Shown here: positions 42,755 through 51,936 of the stretch, one piece after another
Layout: every line of letters starts with the position of its first letter
Numbering within the stretch: the stretch's first letter is position 1
Source of the DNA: Rhodospirillaceae bacterium
Lineage (GTDB): Bacteria > Pseudomonadota > Alphaproteobacteria > Rhodospirillales > JABHCV01
Direction: 5' to 3'
DNA length: 64,000 nt
NCBI GenBank assembly: GCA_018662005.1
Contig: JABJHA010000014.1
Span: 62,001-126,000, forward strand
Translations under genes and position numbers: made by a program
Notes under the pieces: generated by a model
Databases searched by the model: none
Told to the model about the DNA's origin: nothing
The model's input: the letters and a program-made list of their open reading frames with translations, nothing else

Positions 42755-44542
42755 GTGGATGACCGGTCCTTAACGAAGGAACACCAACACCAATCAACCT
42801 CCAGCCTGATGCGCAGGCTGGCTGGCGAGTATATCCGGCCTTATATAGGCTGGATTTCATCGGCGGTGTTTTTCATGATCATCGTTTCGGCAGCCACCGG
42901 CATATCCGCGTGGCTAATGGAACCCATCGTCGATGATGTTTTCATCGCCAAAAACAAAGACACTTTATGGCTTGTTGGTCTGGCGGTTTTCGTCACGTTC
43001 GCCGTCAAAGGGGCCGCCAATTATGCCCAGGCGGCTTTAATGAGCCGGGTCGGACTGAAAATTATCGCCGATGCGCAAAGTCGCTTGTTCGCGCACCTTG
43101 AACGCATGGATCTGGGCTTCTTCCATTCCAACCCGACGGGAACCCTTATTTCACGCTTTACCACCGATATCGGGCAAATGCGGGCCATCGTCTCCAACGT
43201 TCTGACCAGTCTGGGCAAGGATCTGATGAGTCTGATCGCCCTTGTAGCTGTGATGTTTTACCAAAACTGGCAACTCGCCTGCATCGCAATTTTCATTTTT
43301 CCTATCGCCATCCTGCCAATTTCCAGACTGGGCAAACGCATACGCAAGGTCACCGCCAATACCCAGGTTGAAGTCGGTTTGTTCATGACCCTGCTTGAGC
43401 AAACCTTTCAGGGCATTCGCGTGGTCAAGGCTTACGGGATGGAAGCCTACGAAAAAGGCCGCATGGATGAAGTGATCACAAAACTGTTCTCTTTAAGTTT
43501 TAAATCCGCCCGTATTCGCGCTCTGGCCAGCCCGATCATGGAATCCCTCGGCGGTGTCGCCGTTGCCATCGTCATCATTTATGGCGGCCAGCAGGTCATC
43601 GACGGGGTTAATTCCCCCGGCGCCTTCTTCTCGTTCATCACCGCCCTGCTGATGGCTTACGAGCCCATGAAACGACTGGCCAATCTGAACGCCAACATGC
43701 AGGAGGGTCTGGCCGGCGCCCAGCGCTTGTTTGATGTCCTTGATACGGAACCTGTGATTCTCGATAAACCGGATGCCCGCCCTTTAAGCGACATTCAGGG
43801 GGAAATTGCCCTCACGAACGTCCATTTTTCCTATACATCGGACACCCCTGCACTTTCCGGCGTAAATCTAAATGTTCCCGCCGGAAAGCGGGTCGCCCTT
43901 GTTGGACCATCGGGGGCTGGAAAATCGACGATTCTCAACCTGATACCACGTTTTTATGACATCAATGAAGGCTCCGTCAGCATCGACGGCATTGATGTGC
44001 GCGACGTGACCATGTGCTCGCTGCACGAAAATATCGCCCTGGTCAGTCAGGAGATCACCCTTTTTGATGACACGGTGCGGGCCAATATTGCGTACGGACG
44101 GGCCGGTGCCAATGACCAGGAAATAGAAGATGCCGCCCGCAATGCCGCCGCCCACGATTTTATTACCGATCTTCCAGGTGGCTACGACACGCAGGTTGGA
44201 GAACAGGGTGTGAAACTATCTGGTGGCCAGCGCCAAAGGCTGGCGATCGCCCGGGCAATGTTGAAAAATGCGCCGATCCTGCTGCTCGATGAAGCCACAT
44301 CGGCGCTTGATACGGAGTCCGAACGGCAGGTTCAGGAGGCCCTCGACCAACTGATGAGCGAGCGCACCACCCTGGTTATTGCACACAGACTGTCGACCGT
44401 TGTTGACGCCGATGTCATCTACGTCATCGAGAACGGTTGCATTAGCCAATCAGGCAGCCATGCCGCCTTGCTCGATGAGGGCGGCCCCTATGCCAAACTA
44501 TACGCTTTGCAATTTGCAAGCCAAGGTACGGCAGTCCCGTGA
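42755..44542 (+). CDS. msbA: Lipid A export ABC transporter (MsbA-type)
   Basis: A 595-residue half-transporter with six membrane helices followed by an ATPase domain. Walker A is GPSGAGKST, the Q-loop SQEITLFDD, the signature LSGGQRQR, Walker B ILLLDEATSALD and the H-loop IAHRLSTV. The gene leads a run of lipid A genes with overlapping ends, so flipping of lipid A-core is the likely role rather than drug export. The GTG start at 42755 follows a 56-base gap from pmbA. Confidence 0.9.
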   Translation: MDDRSLTKEHQHQSTSSLMRRLAGEYIRPYIGWISSAVFFMIIVSAATGISAWLMEPIVDDVFIAKNKDTLWLVGLAVFVTFAVKGAANYAQAALMSRVGLKIIADAQSRLFAHLERMDLGFFHSNPTGTLISRFTTDIGQMRAIVSNVLTSLGKDLMSLIALVAVMFYQNWQLACIAIFIFPIAILPISRLGKRIRKVTANTQVEVGLFMTLLEQTFQGIRVVKAYGMEAYEKGRMDEVITKLFSLSFKSARIRALASPIMESLGGVAVAIVIIYGGQQVIDGVNSPGAFFSFITALLMAYEPMKRLANLNANMQEGLAGAQRLFDVLDTEPVILDKPDARPLSDIQGEIALTNVHFSYTSDTPALSGVNLNVPAGKRVALVGPSGAGKSTILNLIPRFYDINEGSVSIDGIDVRDVTMCSLHENIALVSQEITLFDDTVRANIAYGRAGANDQEIEDAARNAAAHDFITDLPGGYDTQVGEQGVKLSGGQRQRLAIARAMLKNAPILLLDEATSALDTESERQVQEALDQLMSERTTLVIAHRLSTVVDADVIYVIENGCISQSGSHAALLDEGGPYAKLYALQFASQGTAVP

Positions 44543-45255
44543 GGCTGGATAAAAGAATCCTGCGCTCGCAGGTGGTGCAAAACTGCCTGTGTTTTCTGGC
44601 CGCCGCCTATATTCGTTTTGTTTATCTGACAAGCCGTTGGAGCGTTGTCGGCGGCGATATTCCCAAGCGGTTCTGGGATGAAGACAAGATGTTCCTGCTC
44701 TGCTTCTGGCATGGACGCCTGATGATGATGCCGCACTGCTGGGATATGTCCAAAACCATCCATATGATGATTTCCATGCACCGGGACGGGCGTATCCTTT
44801 CAGATACCGTCGCCAAGTTGGGAATCAAAACCATTGTTGGCTCCACATCCAGGGGCGGCGCTGCGGCGCTGCGTACCATGGTTAAAACGGTCAAAGCTGG
44901 TGAATACGTCGGCCTGACCCCGGATGGTCCTCGCGGCCCGCGTATGCGCGCCCAGGAAGGTGTTGTCACGATAGCCAGACTGGCCAACATTCCGGTTATT
45001 CCGATCAGCTACGCCTCAAGCAATTCCAAAATTTTAGGTTCCTGGGATCACTTTGTTGCCGCCCTGCCCTTTGGCCGCGGAGTCTTTGTTTGGGGTGAAC
45101 CCATCCACGTTCCCCACACCGCGGACAAAACAGAGCTGGAAAAATCCCGCCAGGAAATCGAAGACAGTCTTAATGCGATTTCCGCCGAGGCTGATCGTCT
45201 GTGCGGCCTTCGCGTCATTGAGCCAGCCCCACCGGCAGGGGAGACGGCGCCATGA
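44539..45255 (+). CDS. LPLAT-superfamily acyltransferase (DUF374)
   Basis: A 238-residue protein with an N-terminal hydrophobic segment and a lysophospholipid-acyltransferase-like fold. The acceptor motif is FWHGRLMMMPHCW (H and R in place of the HX4D core), followed by GSTSRGGAAALRTMV and GLTPDGPRGPRMRAQEGVV, typical of DUF374 proteins encoded beside msbA and waaA in alphaproteobacteria. Its exact acyl acceptor is unknown, but the cluster points to lipid A or its precursor. A GTG start overlaps the msbA stop by four bases. Confidence 0.88.
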   Translation: MRLDKRILRSQVVQNCLCFLAAAYIRFVYLTSRWSVVGGDIPKRFWDEDKMFLLCFWHGRLMMMPHCWDMSKTIHMMISMHRDGRILSDTVAKLGIKTIVGSTSRGGAAALRTMVKTVKAGEYVGLTPDGPRGPRMRAQEGVVTIARLANIPVIPISYASSNSKILGSWDHFVAALPFGRGVFVWGEPIHVPHTADKTELEKSRQEIEDSLNAISAEADRLCGLRVIEPAPPAGETAP

Positions 45256-46520
45256 TATTGTCTATCTACCGGATCGTTACCACCCTGGGCCAACCGTTGA
45301 TCCGTTTTCATCTTTCAAGACGACTGGCCAAAGGCAAGGAAGACAAAACCCGGTTTGGCGAACGTCTGGGTGTGGCGGGAAAACCACGACCTGATGGAAA
45401 GCTGGTCTGGATTCACGCCGCCAGCGTCGGCGAGTCATTGTCCCTGTTACCCTTGATAGAGCGCTTACGGACTGATTATGCTGACTGGAATATTTTGCTG
45501 ACCACTGGCACCGTGACATCAGCGGCATTGATGGCGGAACGGCTGCCAGAGGGGACCATTCACCAGTATGTACCGGTTGATCGAGCCGCCTACGGCGAGC
45601 GGTTCCTGAACCACTGGCGGCCAGACCTCGCGTTGTGGGCGGAATCTGAATTCTGGCCCAACCTGATCTGTAGAGCTGCGGCAAAAGACCTGCCGATGAT
45701 TCTGTTGAACGGCAGGATATCCAATAAATCCTACTCCGGTTGGCGGCGTTTTCCGGGTTTGATAAGAAAACTCCTTGGCGCTTTTTCACTGTGTCTTGGA
45801 CAATCAAATATTGATGCCGCCCGGCTTAGTGATCTTGGCGCAACAAACGCCAAATCTGTTGGCAACCTGAAATTTGCCGCCCCGCCCCTGCCAGCAGACG
45901 CGCTAGCTATTGATATATTTACCGCCCAAATCGACGGACGCCCCTGCTGGTTGGCATCAAGCACCCACAAAGGGGAGGAGGAAATCGTCGGCAGGGTCCA
46001 GCTTTCCCTGAAAGAAAAACACCCCGCTTTGCTGAGCATCATTGTGCCGCGCCATCCCGGACGCGGGATTGAAGTCTCAGCAGGTTTGCAATCCATGGGA
46101 CTGAACACAGCACTTCGTTCTGCCGGTGAAAAAATCACTGCCGACACGGATATATATATTGCTGACACCATGGGTGAATTGGGGTTGTTTTATCGTCTAT
46201 CGCCTATTGTTTTCATCGGCAAATCGCTAATTGCCTCCGGTGGACAAAATCCCCTGGAAGCGGCCCGCCTTGGCTGCGCCATCATTTTTGGCCCGCACAT
46301 GTCCAACTTTGCTGAAATCACCGATACCTTTATGCAAAATCAGGCCGGGCTGGAAATCGCCGATGAAGCAGGAATGAGAGATACCATCGATCATTTGCTT
46401 TCTCATCCTGATGAATGCCTGAAACTGGGGCAAGCAGCAGCCCGGGTCGCCGATAACGAAGCTGACGTGCTTGACGCGGTAATGGGAGAGCTCATTCCCT
46501 ATCTGAAGGGGGGCAATTGA
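45252..46520 (+). CDS. waaA: 3-deoxy-D-manno-octulosonic acid transferase
   Basis: A 422-residue membrane-anchored GT30 glycosyltransferase that adds Kdo from CMP-Kdo to the lipid A precursor. Motifs are FGERLG, WIHAASVGE, YVPVDRAA, WAESEFWPNL, STHKGEEE, the IVPRHPGR block and GKSLIASGGQNPLEAA. Four bases overlap the previous gene. It is followed one base later by lpxK. Confidence 0.95.
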   Translation: MILSIYRIVTTLGQPLIRFHLSRRLAKGKEDKTRFGERLGVAGKPRPDGKLVWIHAASVGESLSLLPLIERLRTDYADWNILLTTGTVTSAALMAERLPEGTIHQYVPVDRAAYGERFLNHWRPDLALWAESEFWPNLICRAAAKDLPMILLNGRISNKSYSGWRRFPGLIRKLLGAFSLCLGQSNIDAARLSDLGATNAKSVGNLKFAAPPLPADALAIDIFTAQIDGRPCWLASSTHKGEEEIVGRVQLSLKEKHPALLSIIVPRHPGRGIEVSAGLQSMGLNTALRSAGEKITADTDIYIADTMGELGLFYRLSPIVFIGKSLIASGGQNPLEAARLGCAIIFGPHMSNFAEITDTFMQNQAGLEIADEAGMRDTIDHLLSHPDECLKLGQAAARVADNEADVLDAVMGELIPYLKGGN

Positions 46521-46521
46521 C

Positions 46522-47502
46522 ATGCAAGCCCCCGGCTTTTGGCAATCAGGGAAAGGTGGTTTTCTGGCGCAATTACTTGCTCCGCTAGGCTGGGCTTATG
46601 GATTTGCGACAAAAACCAAAATGGCGACGACCAAGCCCTGGAAATCCCCCATCCCTGTCCTTTGTGTTGGCAATCTAACAGCGGGTGGAGCCGGGAAAAC
46701 CCCGGTCGCACTTGATTTGGGCAAACGCCTGATATCAAAAGGCAAGACCGTACATTTCCTGTCGCGCGGCTATGGGGGCAATGAAAAAGGCCCACTACTG
46801 GTCGATCCGGAAATCCATGACCATTTCAGGGTCGGCGATGAACCGCTGTTACTAGCGGCTCTTGCCCCAACCTGGGTTTCCGGGTCCCGAAAATCCGGAT
46901 GCATGGCTGCGGCACAGGCAGGGGCTGATCTGATCATCATGGATGACGGATTTCAAAATCCATATATCCATAAAGATTTTTCCACCATTGTTGTTGATGG
47001 TGGTTATGGCTTCGGCAACGCCAAAATGATTCCGGCAGGCCCCCTACGCGAAAGCATTGCCGATGGTTTGGCCCGCGCCAATGCTTGCGTTGTGATCGGA
47101 GAAGATACATCGGGCGCACTGCATTCAATTTCAGACTGCGGATTATCTCCACTCAGGGCCAGATTTGCCGCAGATACGCAAAGCAAAAGCGAACTGACGG
47201 GACCGGTTGTCGCCTTCGCCGGCATTGGTCGGCCGGATAAATTTTTTGAAACTGTTTCCCAAATGGGCCATAACATCGCTTCGGTCATTCCGTTTCCTGA
47301 CCATCACCCTTATAACAACGCCGATATCGCAACCTTGCGAAATATTGCGACGAAGGCAGGAGCAGGGTTGATAACCACCCAAAAAGATGAACAGCGACTA
47401 CCTGCTTCATTTATGGATGAAGTGAGCGTTGTCACCGTCTCTCTTGAATGGACGGATGAGGGGGCGCTGGAAGCCTTGCTGGATGGAATCTGTAATGCTT
47501 AA
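46522..47502 (+). CDS. lpxK: Tetraacyldisaccharide 4'-kinase
   Basis: The 326-residue kinase phosphorylates the 4' position of the lipid A disaccharide. The P-loop GNLTAGGAGKTP, the HFLSRGYGG motif, VGDEPLLLA and the MDDGFQNP motif are intact. The N-terminal helix probably docks on the inner membrane. The last eight bases overlap the following acyltransferase gene. Confidence 0.96.
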   Translation: MQAPGFWQSGKGGFLAQLLAPLGWAYGFATKTKMATTKPWKSPIPVLCVGNLTAGGAGKTPVALDLGKRLISKGKTVHFLSRGYGGNEKGPLLVDPEIHDHFRVGDEPLLLAALAPTWVSGSRKSGCMAAAQAGADLIIMDDGFQNPYIHKDFSTIVVDGGYGFGNAKMIPAGPLRESIADGLARANACVVIGEDTSGALHSISDCGLSPLRARFAADTQSKSELTGPVVAFAGIGRPDKFFETVSQMGHNIASVIPFPDHHPYNNADIATLRNIATKAGAGLITTQKDEQRLPASFMDEVSVVTVSLEWTDEGALEALLDGICNA

Positions 47503-48379
47503 GCGCTATCTGTCCCATCCCTTACAGGGCCTGGCCGCACAGATTTTTTTCGCGCTGGTTCAATTGCTGCCGATCAAATGGGCATCGGCTTGTGGTGGCT
47601 TTCTGGGAAGAACCATCGGTCCCGCCTTAAGCATCTCGAAGCGGGCGCGACGAAACTTCGCCATCGCCTTTCCCGATATCACGCCCGAGGAAACCGAAAA
47701 TCTGGTCCTCGACATGTGGGATAACCTGGGCCGTACGGTGATGGAATACCCGTTACTGAATCGTATTCGTGTCGAGGGAAAACAGGCCCATGTCGAACTG
47801 ATCGGAGCCCAATACCTGGATTTGCTAAGGGAAGACGACAAACCCGGTCTTTTCTTTTCGGGCCATCTTGCGAATTGGGAAATTCCTGCCATTTGTGTGG
47901 CCAAGCTGGGCCTGACTCCACATCTTATTTACCGCTCGCCGAACAATCCTTACGTCGAGAAATTATTTCAAAGACGCCACCTCAAAGACAGCACCCTGAT
48001 ACAGAAGGGATCGAAAGGCGCCAAAATGGCCCTGAAGGCCCTGTTAGCGGGTGGCCACCTTGGCATGCTAATCGACCAGAAAATGAATGATGGTATCCCT
48101 GTCCCCTTGTTCGGCCACGACGCCATGACCGCCCCCGCCCTGGCTCAATTGGCGCTCAAATTTGATTGCCCGGTCATTCCCATTAAAGTTGAGCGTTTGC
48201 AGGGCTTGAGTTTCCGCGTCACTTGTTATCCACCGCTCGAAATCAAGCCCGGAAGTGACAAGACAGCCGACGTTCTGGCTATCACGACGCAGGTCAACCG
48301 GACGCTGGAAAACTGGATCCGCGAGAACCCCGCCCAATGGCTTTGGCTTCACAACCGTTGGCCCGATGATATCAGTTGA
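47495..48379 (+). CDS. Lipid A biosynthesis acyltransferase (LpxL/HtrB type)
   Basis: From ATG 47495, 294 residues. A hydrophobic N-terminus is followed by the acyltransferase motif FFSGHLANWE (HX4E variant), IYRSPNNPYVE, GGHLGMLIDQKMNDGIPVPLFG and a final WLWLHNRWP. It adds a secondary acyl chain to lipid A. It closes the msbA-to-acyltransferase run of five overlapping genes; no terminator is evident in the 160 bases that follow. Confidence 0.92.
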   Translation: MLKRYLSHPLQGLAAQIFFALVQLLPIKWASACGGFLGRTIGPALSISKRARRNFAIAFPDITPEETENLVLDMWDNLGRTVMEYPLLNRIRVEGKQAHVELIGAQYLDLLREDDKPGLFFSGHLANWEIPAICVAKLGLTPHLIYRSPNNPYVEKLFQRRHLKDSTLIQKGSKGAKMALKALLAGGHLGMLIDQKMNDGIPVPLFGHDAMTAPALAQLALKFDCPVIPIKVERLQGLSFRVTCYPPLEIKPGSDKTADVLAITTQVNRTLENWIRENPAQWLWLHNRWPDDIS

Positions 48380-48540
48380 TTATCCGTTCTAAGAACTGTC
48401 TTTCAATATGCGCAAACAAACACTTGATCCGGTGCCTATCAACTCCAATTTAATACGAACAGAAAGGGGAGAGAGGGTGAAGTTCGCCGCCTGAAAGACA
48501 TACAGTCTGACGGGAAAAAATACCTGGAAAGTCGACCGAT

Positions 48541-51500
48541 TTGTCTGAAGCTCAACATCCCAAAAAAACATATTTTTCCACCAATTTTTCAACGATCCTT
48601 CTCGTCCTGACTGGATTGATCGGCGCCCTGCTTGTCTTTAACTGGTCGGCTAAAGAGCAGCAGCAACATGCCCAGAAAAATTTTGAAGACCTGAGCCAAC
48701 AAGTTGCAGTATCTCTTGAAAGGCAATTCAGGCGTAGTGAAGACGCCTTGACATCAATCGTTGCCTTCTTCGCCGGGTCCAACAATGTAAAACGCGCCCA
48801 GTTTCGTACCTTCGTCTCCAGGGCCATGTCGGATTACGTTGGCATTCAGGCGCTTGAGTGGATACCGCGGGTATCAAGCATGGCCCGGAATACCTACGAG
48901 CGGGCGGCTCGACAAAACGGATTGGAAAATTTCTCATTTCGCCAAATAGGTGATGGCGGCATGGTCACGGCGACAAGACGAGCCGAATATTATCCGGTCT
49001 TTTACGTTGAGCCATTTATCGGCAATCAGAAGGCGTTGGGTTTTGATCTTGCATCCAATCCCGTTCGCAAAGCAGCGCTGGAAAAAGCCCGCGACACAGG
49101 CATGACGGTCTCCAGCGCCCGAATTGCACTGGTTCAGGAAACCGCCAAGCAGGCCGGGGTCCTTGTCTTCGCGCCCATGTATGGCACTGGTAACCCACCC
49201 CTGAGCATCAAGGACAGACGCAGTACCGTTAGTGGTTTCGCCCTTGGCGTATTTCGTATTGGCGATCTTCTGGATGCTTCGATTTCAAAAACCGCACGGC
49301 AAAGTGAACTCATTATCGCCCTTTATGATGTCTCGGATACGAAAAATCTTCAGCCCCTTCATCTGGTCGGTGTCGAAAGTAACGCGCCCTGGCCGGAAAT
49401 GGCGGATCTGGTCGCCGCACAGTATTTCGAGAAAACCCACGATTTTGGCGGCCGGCAGTGGCGACTGGTCATAGCCCCGAAATCCGGCCAAATAGCTATC
49501 GAGCAACCCTGGATACCTTGGCTTGCTGCGTCCGTGATCTTTCTTATCCTGGTCCTGATCAGCTTCTACGTTCAACTGATTGTGCGCCGCAGGGAGTTCG
49601 CCGAAAATCTGGTAAAGGAAAGCACCCGCGAGCTGGATTTTCAAAAACTGGCGCTCGATGAACACGCCATCGTCAGCATCACCGATGTGAAGGGCAACAT
49701 TACTTATGCCAATGATGCATTTTGCGAAATCAGTGGCTTTACACGTGCGGAGCTGTTGGGGAAAAACCACCGCATCATCAAATCCGATGAACATTCGCCG
49801 GAATTTTATAACGACCTATGGCAATCCATAACCAAAGGGAAAATCTGGCACGGCGAATTAAAGAACCTTAAGAAAGGCGGTGGATATTACTGGATCAAGG
49901 CGACCATCGTTCCCTTCCTCGACGAACGGGGCAAACCCTTCCAGTATGTGGCCATCCGCACTGACATTACCGAACGCAAAAAGGCGGAGGATACCCTTTA
50001 TGAAACAACCGACCGCCTGTTAAGCTCGCAACAGATCGCGCATGTCGGTTCGTGGGATTGGGACATCACAGGTGGTGAGCTTTCCTGGACCGACGAAATC
50101 TACAATATTGTCGGACGTATGCGCTCTGGCTTTGAGGCGACTTACGAGAATTTCCTTGAATGCATCCATCCCGATGACCGCGGTCTTGTAGCATCCGCCG
50201 TCGCTCAAGCCGTTGAAAAAGATACACCTTATGATATCGAACACCGGGTCGTGCATCCCGACGGAAGCACCCGCTTTGTTCACGAAAAGGGCCGGGTTTA
50301 CCGCGATGATGAAGGTGCCCCCGTGCGGATGCTTGGTATTGTTCACGATATTACCGAACGGACCTTGCTTGATAAGGCCAAGAACGAGTTTATCTCGACG
50401 GTCAGTCACGAACTGCGCACACCATTGACGTCAATCAAAGGATCGCTTGGCTTGATCAAGTCCGGCACCATTGGCGAGTTGCCTGAAAAGATGCAATCGA
50501 TGTTGCACATCGCCTACAACAATTCTGACCGGCTGGTGTTGCTCATCAACGACATCCTTGATATGGAAAAAATCAAGGCTGGCAAAATGGACTTCCACAT
50601 GCAACCAACCGATATTGTTTCCTTGGTTGAAGAAGCGATGGATGCCAACAAGGGATACGGTGACGAACACGGCGTCACATTCACCTGCCAGGATTGTGAT
50701 CAGAACATGCTGGTGCAAGGTGACAAGGACCGCTTGATGCAGGCCCTTTCCAACATTATGTCAAATGCCGCCAAATTTTCGATAAGCGGCGAGCAAGTAG
50801 AACTATCAATAAAGCGTCAGGACAAGACCATTCGTATCGCCGTGAAGGATACCGGCCAGGGTATTCCCGAAGAATTCAGGGATGCAATCTTCGATAAATT
50901 TTCCCAGGCAGACTCCTCTGACACCCGACAGAAAGGTGGAACCGGGTTGGGTCTCAGTATCACCAAGGCGATTGTTGAACGTCATGAAGGAGTGATTTAT
51001 TTCGACACCGAAACCGGCAAAGGAACAACTTTTTACATCGATCTTCCCGAGCTTGAAGGGCCCGGTGTGCAAACAGAAACTAATGGCGTTGGACAATGTC
51101 GTATTCTGATCTGTGAAGACGAGAGCGACATCGCGACATTGCTTGAAATGATGCTGGAAAAGGCGGGATACAGAACCCATACCGCCAGAACAGCAGCCCA
51201 GGCAAGACAGATGCTTGAACAGGAAAATTTCAATGCAATGACCCTTGATCTCAATCTCCCCGATCAGGACGGCATTTCCTTGATTCAGGAATTAAGAAAC
51301 GAGCCGAAAACACAAAACCTGCCTATCATCGTCGTCTCGGCAACAGCGGGCGAAGGGAAACGGGAATTAAACGGTGACGCGGTAGGGCTCATCGACTGGA
51401 TACAAAAACCCATTGATATGCCGCTTCTTGTCAAGCGGGTGGGCGAGGCACTTCAGCATTCTTCAGGGATCAGGCCCCGAATTTTGCATGTGGAAGACGA

Positions 51501-51837
51501 CGAGAGCATCATTAAGATCATCTCTTCCCTTATCGATGACACAGGGGATGTGGTGGCTGCGATGACCATCAAAGAGGCCAGGGATCGGCTGGAAAAAGAA
51601 ATCTTTGACCTTGTCATCCTTGATCTCGCCCTGCCCGATGGTGATGGTGGCGAGCTTCTTCCCCTGTTAAACAAACCTGGCCGGGCATCGGTCCCGGTGA
51701 TTGTTTTTTCAGCGGGGGATGTTTCGCGCAAAACAGCCCAAAGCATCAGTGCAGCCCTGGTTAAATCTCAAACATCCAACGATGAACTCCTGAGCACGAT
51801 CCGCTCCGTGATCGAGACAAGACAGGTCGCCATCTAA
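48541..51837 (+). CDS. Membrane-bound hybrid histidine kinase (CHASE-PAS-PAS-HisKA-HATPase-REC-REC)
   Basis: A 1098-residue sensor. One membrane span near residues 17-35 and another near 320-340 bracket an extracytoplasmic CHASE domain (ALEWIPRVS, FYVEPFIGNQKALGFD). Two PAS domains follow (ITYANDAFCEISGFTRAELLGKNH and a second from about 490). The phosphoacceptor His623 is in SHELRTP and the ATPase has NAASKF-like NMSNAAKFS and GTGLGLSI. Two receiver domains carry Asp903 and Asp1028. The ligand is unknown; CHASE domains bind small molecules. The TTG start at 48541 is preceded by GGAAAG. No cognate regulator is adjacent. Confidence 0.92.
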   Translation: MSEAQHPKKTYFSTNFSTILLVLTGLIGALLVFNWSAKEQQQHAQKNFEDLSQQVAVSLERQFRRSEDALTSIVAFFAGSNNVKRAQFRTFVSRAMSDYVGIQALEWIPRVSSMARNTYERAARQNGLENFSFRQIGDGGMVTATRRAEYYPVFYVEPFIGNQKALGFDLASNPVRKAALEKARDTGMTVSSARIALVQETAKQAGVLVFAPMYGTGNPPLSIKDRRSTVSGFALGVFRIGDLLDASISKTARQSELIIALYDVSDTKNLQPLHLVGVESNAPWPEMADLVAAQYFEKTHDFGGRQWRLVIAPKSGQIAIEQPWIPWLAASVIFLILVLISFYVQLIVRRREFAENLVKESTRELDFQKLALDEHAIVSITDVKGNITYANDAFCEISGFTRAELLGKNHRIIKSDEHSPEFYNDLWQSITKGKIWHGELKNLKKGGGYYWIKATIVPFLDERGKPFQYVAIRTDITERKKAEDTLYETTDRLLSSQQIAHVGSWDWDITGGELSWTDEIYNIVGRMRSGFEATYENFLECIHPDDRGLVASAVAQAVEKDTPYDIEHRVVHPDGSTRFVHEKGRVYRDDEGAPVRMLGIVHDITERTLLDKAKNEFISTVSHELRTPLTSIKGSLGLIKSGTIGELPEKMQSMLHIAYNNSDRLVLLINDILDMEKIKAGKMDFHMQPTDIVSLVEEAMDANKGYGDEHGVTFTCQDCDQNMLVQGDKDRLMQALSNIMSNAAKFSISGEQVELSIKRQDKTIRIAVKDTGQGIPEEFRDAIFDKFSQADSSDTRQKGGTGLGLSITKAIVERHEGVIYFDTETGKGTTFYIDLPELEGPGVQTETNGVGQCRILICEDESDIATLLEMMLEKAGYRTHTARTAAQARQMLEQENFNAMTLDLNLPDQDGISLIQELRNEPKTQNLPIIVVSATAGEGKRELNGDAVGLIDWIQKPIDMPLLVKRVGEALQHSSGIRPRILHVEDDESIIKIISSLIDDTGDVVAAMTIKEARDRLEKEIFDLVILDLALPDGDGGELLPLLNKPGRASVPVIVFSAGDVSRKTAQSISAALVKSQTSNDELLSTIRSVIETRQVAI

Positions 51838-51884
51838 GAAGCCTTAAAAAATTTACTATAAGGAATCTTCCGCTTGTCCGGCGT

Positions 51885-51923
51885 ATGATCGTATCCCGAA
51901 AAAGACCATGACAAATGATCGTA
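51885..51923 (+). promoter_or_regulatory. Direct repeat ATGATCGTA upstream of the UxaA-type gene
   Basis: ATGATCGTA occurs at 51885-51893 and 51915-51923, 30 bases (about three helical turns) apart and just before the start at 51937. Such spacing on one face of the DNA suggests operator sites for a transcription factor; no regulator gene is adjacent. Confidence 0.4.
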
Positions 51924-51936
51924 CAGGGAAGAACCC

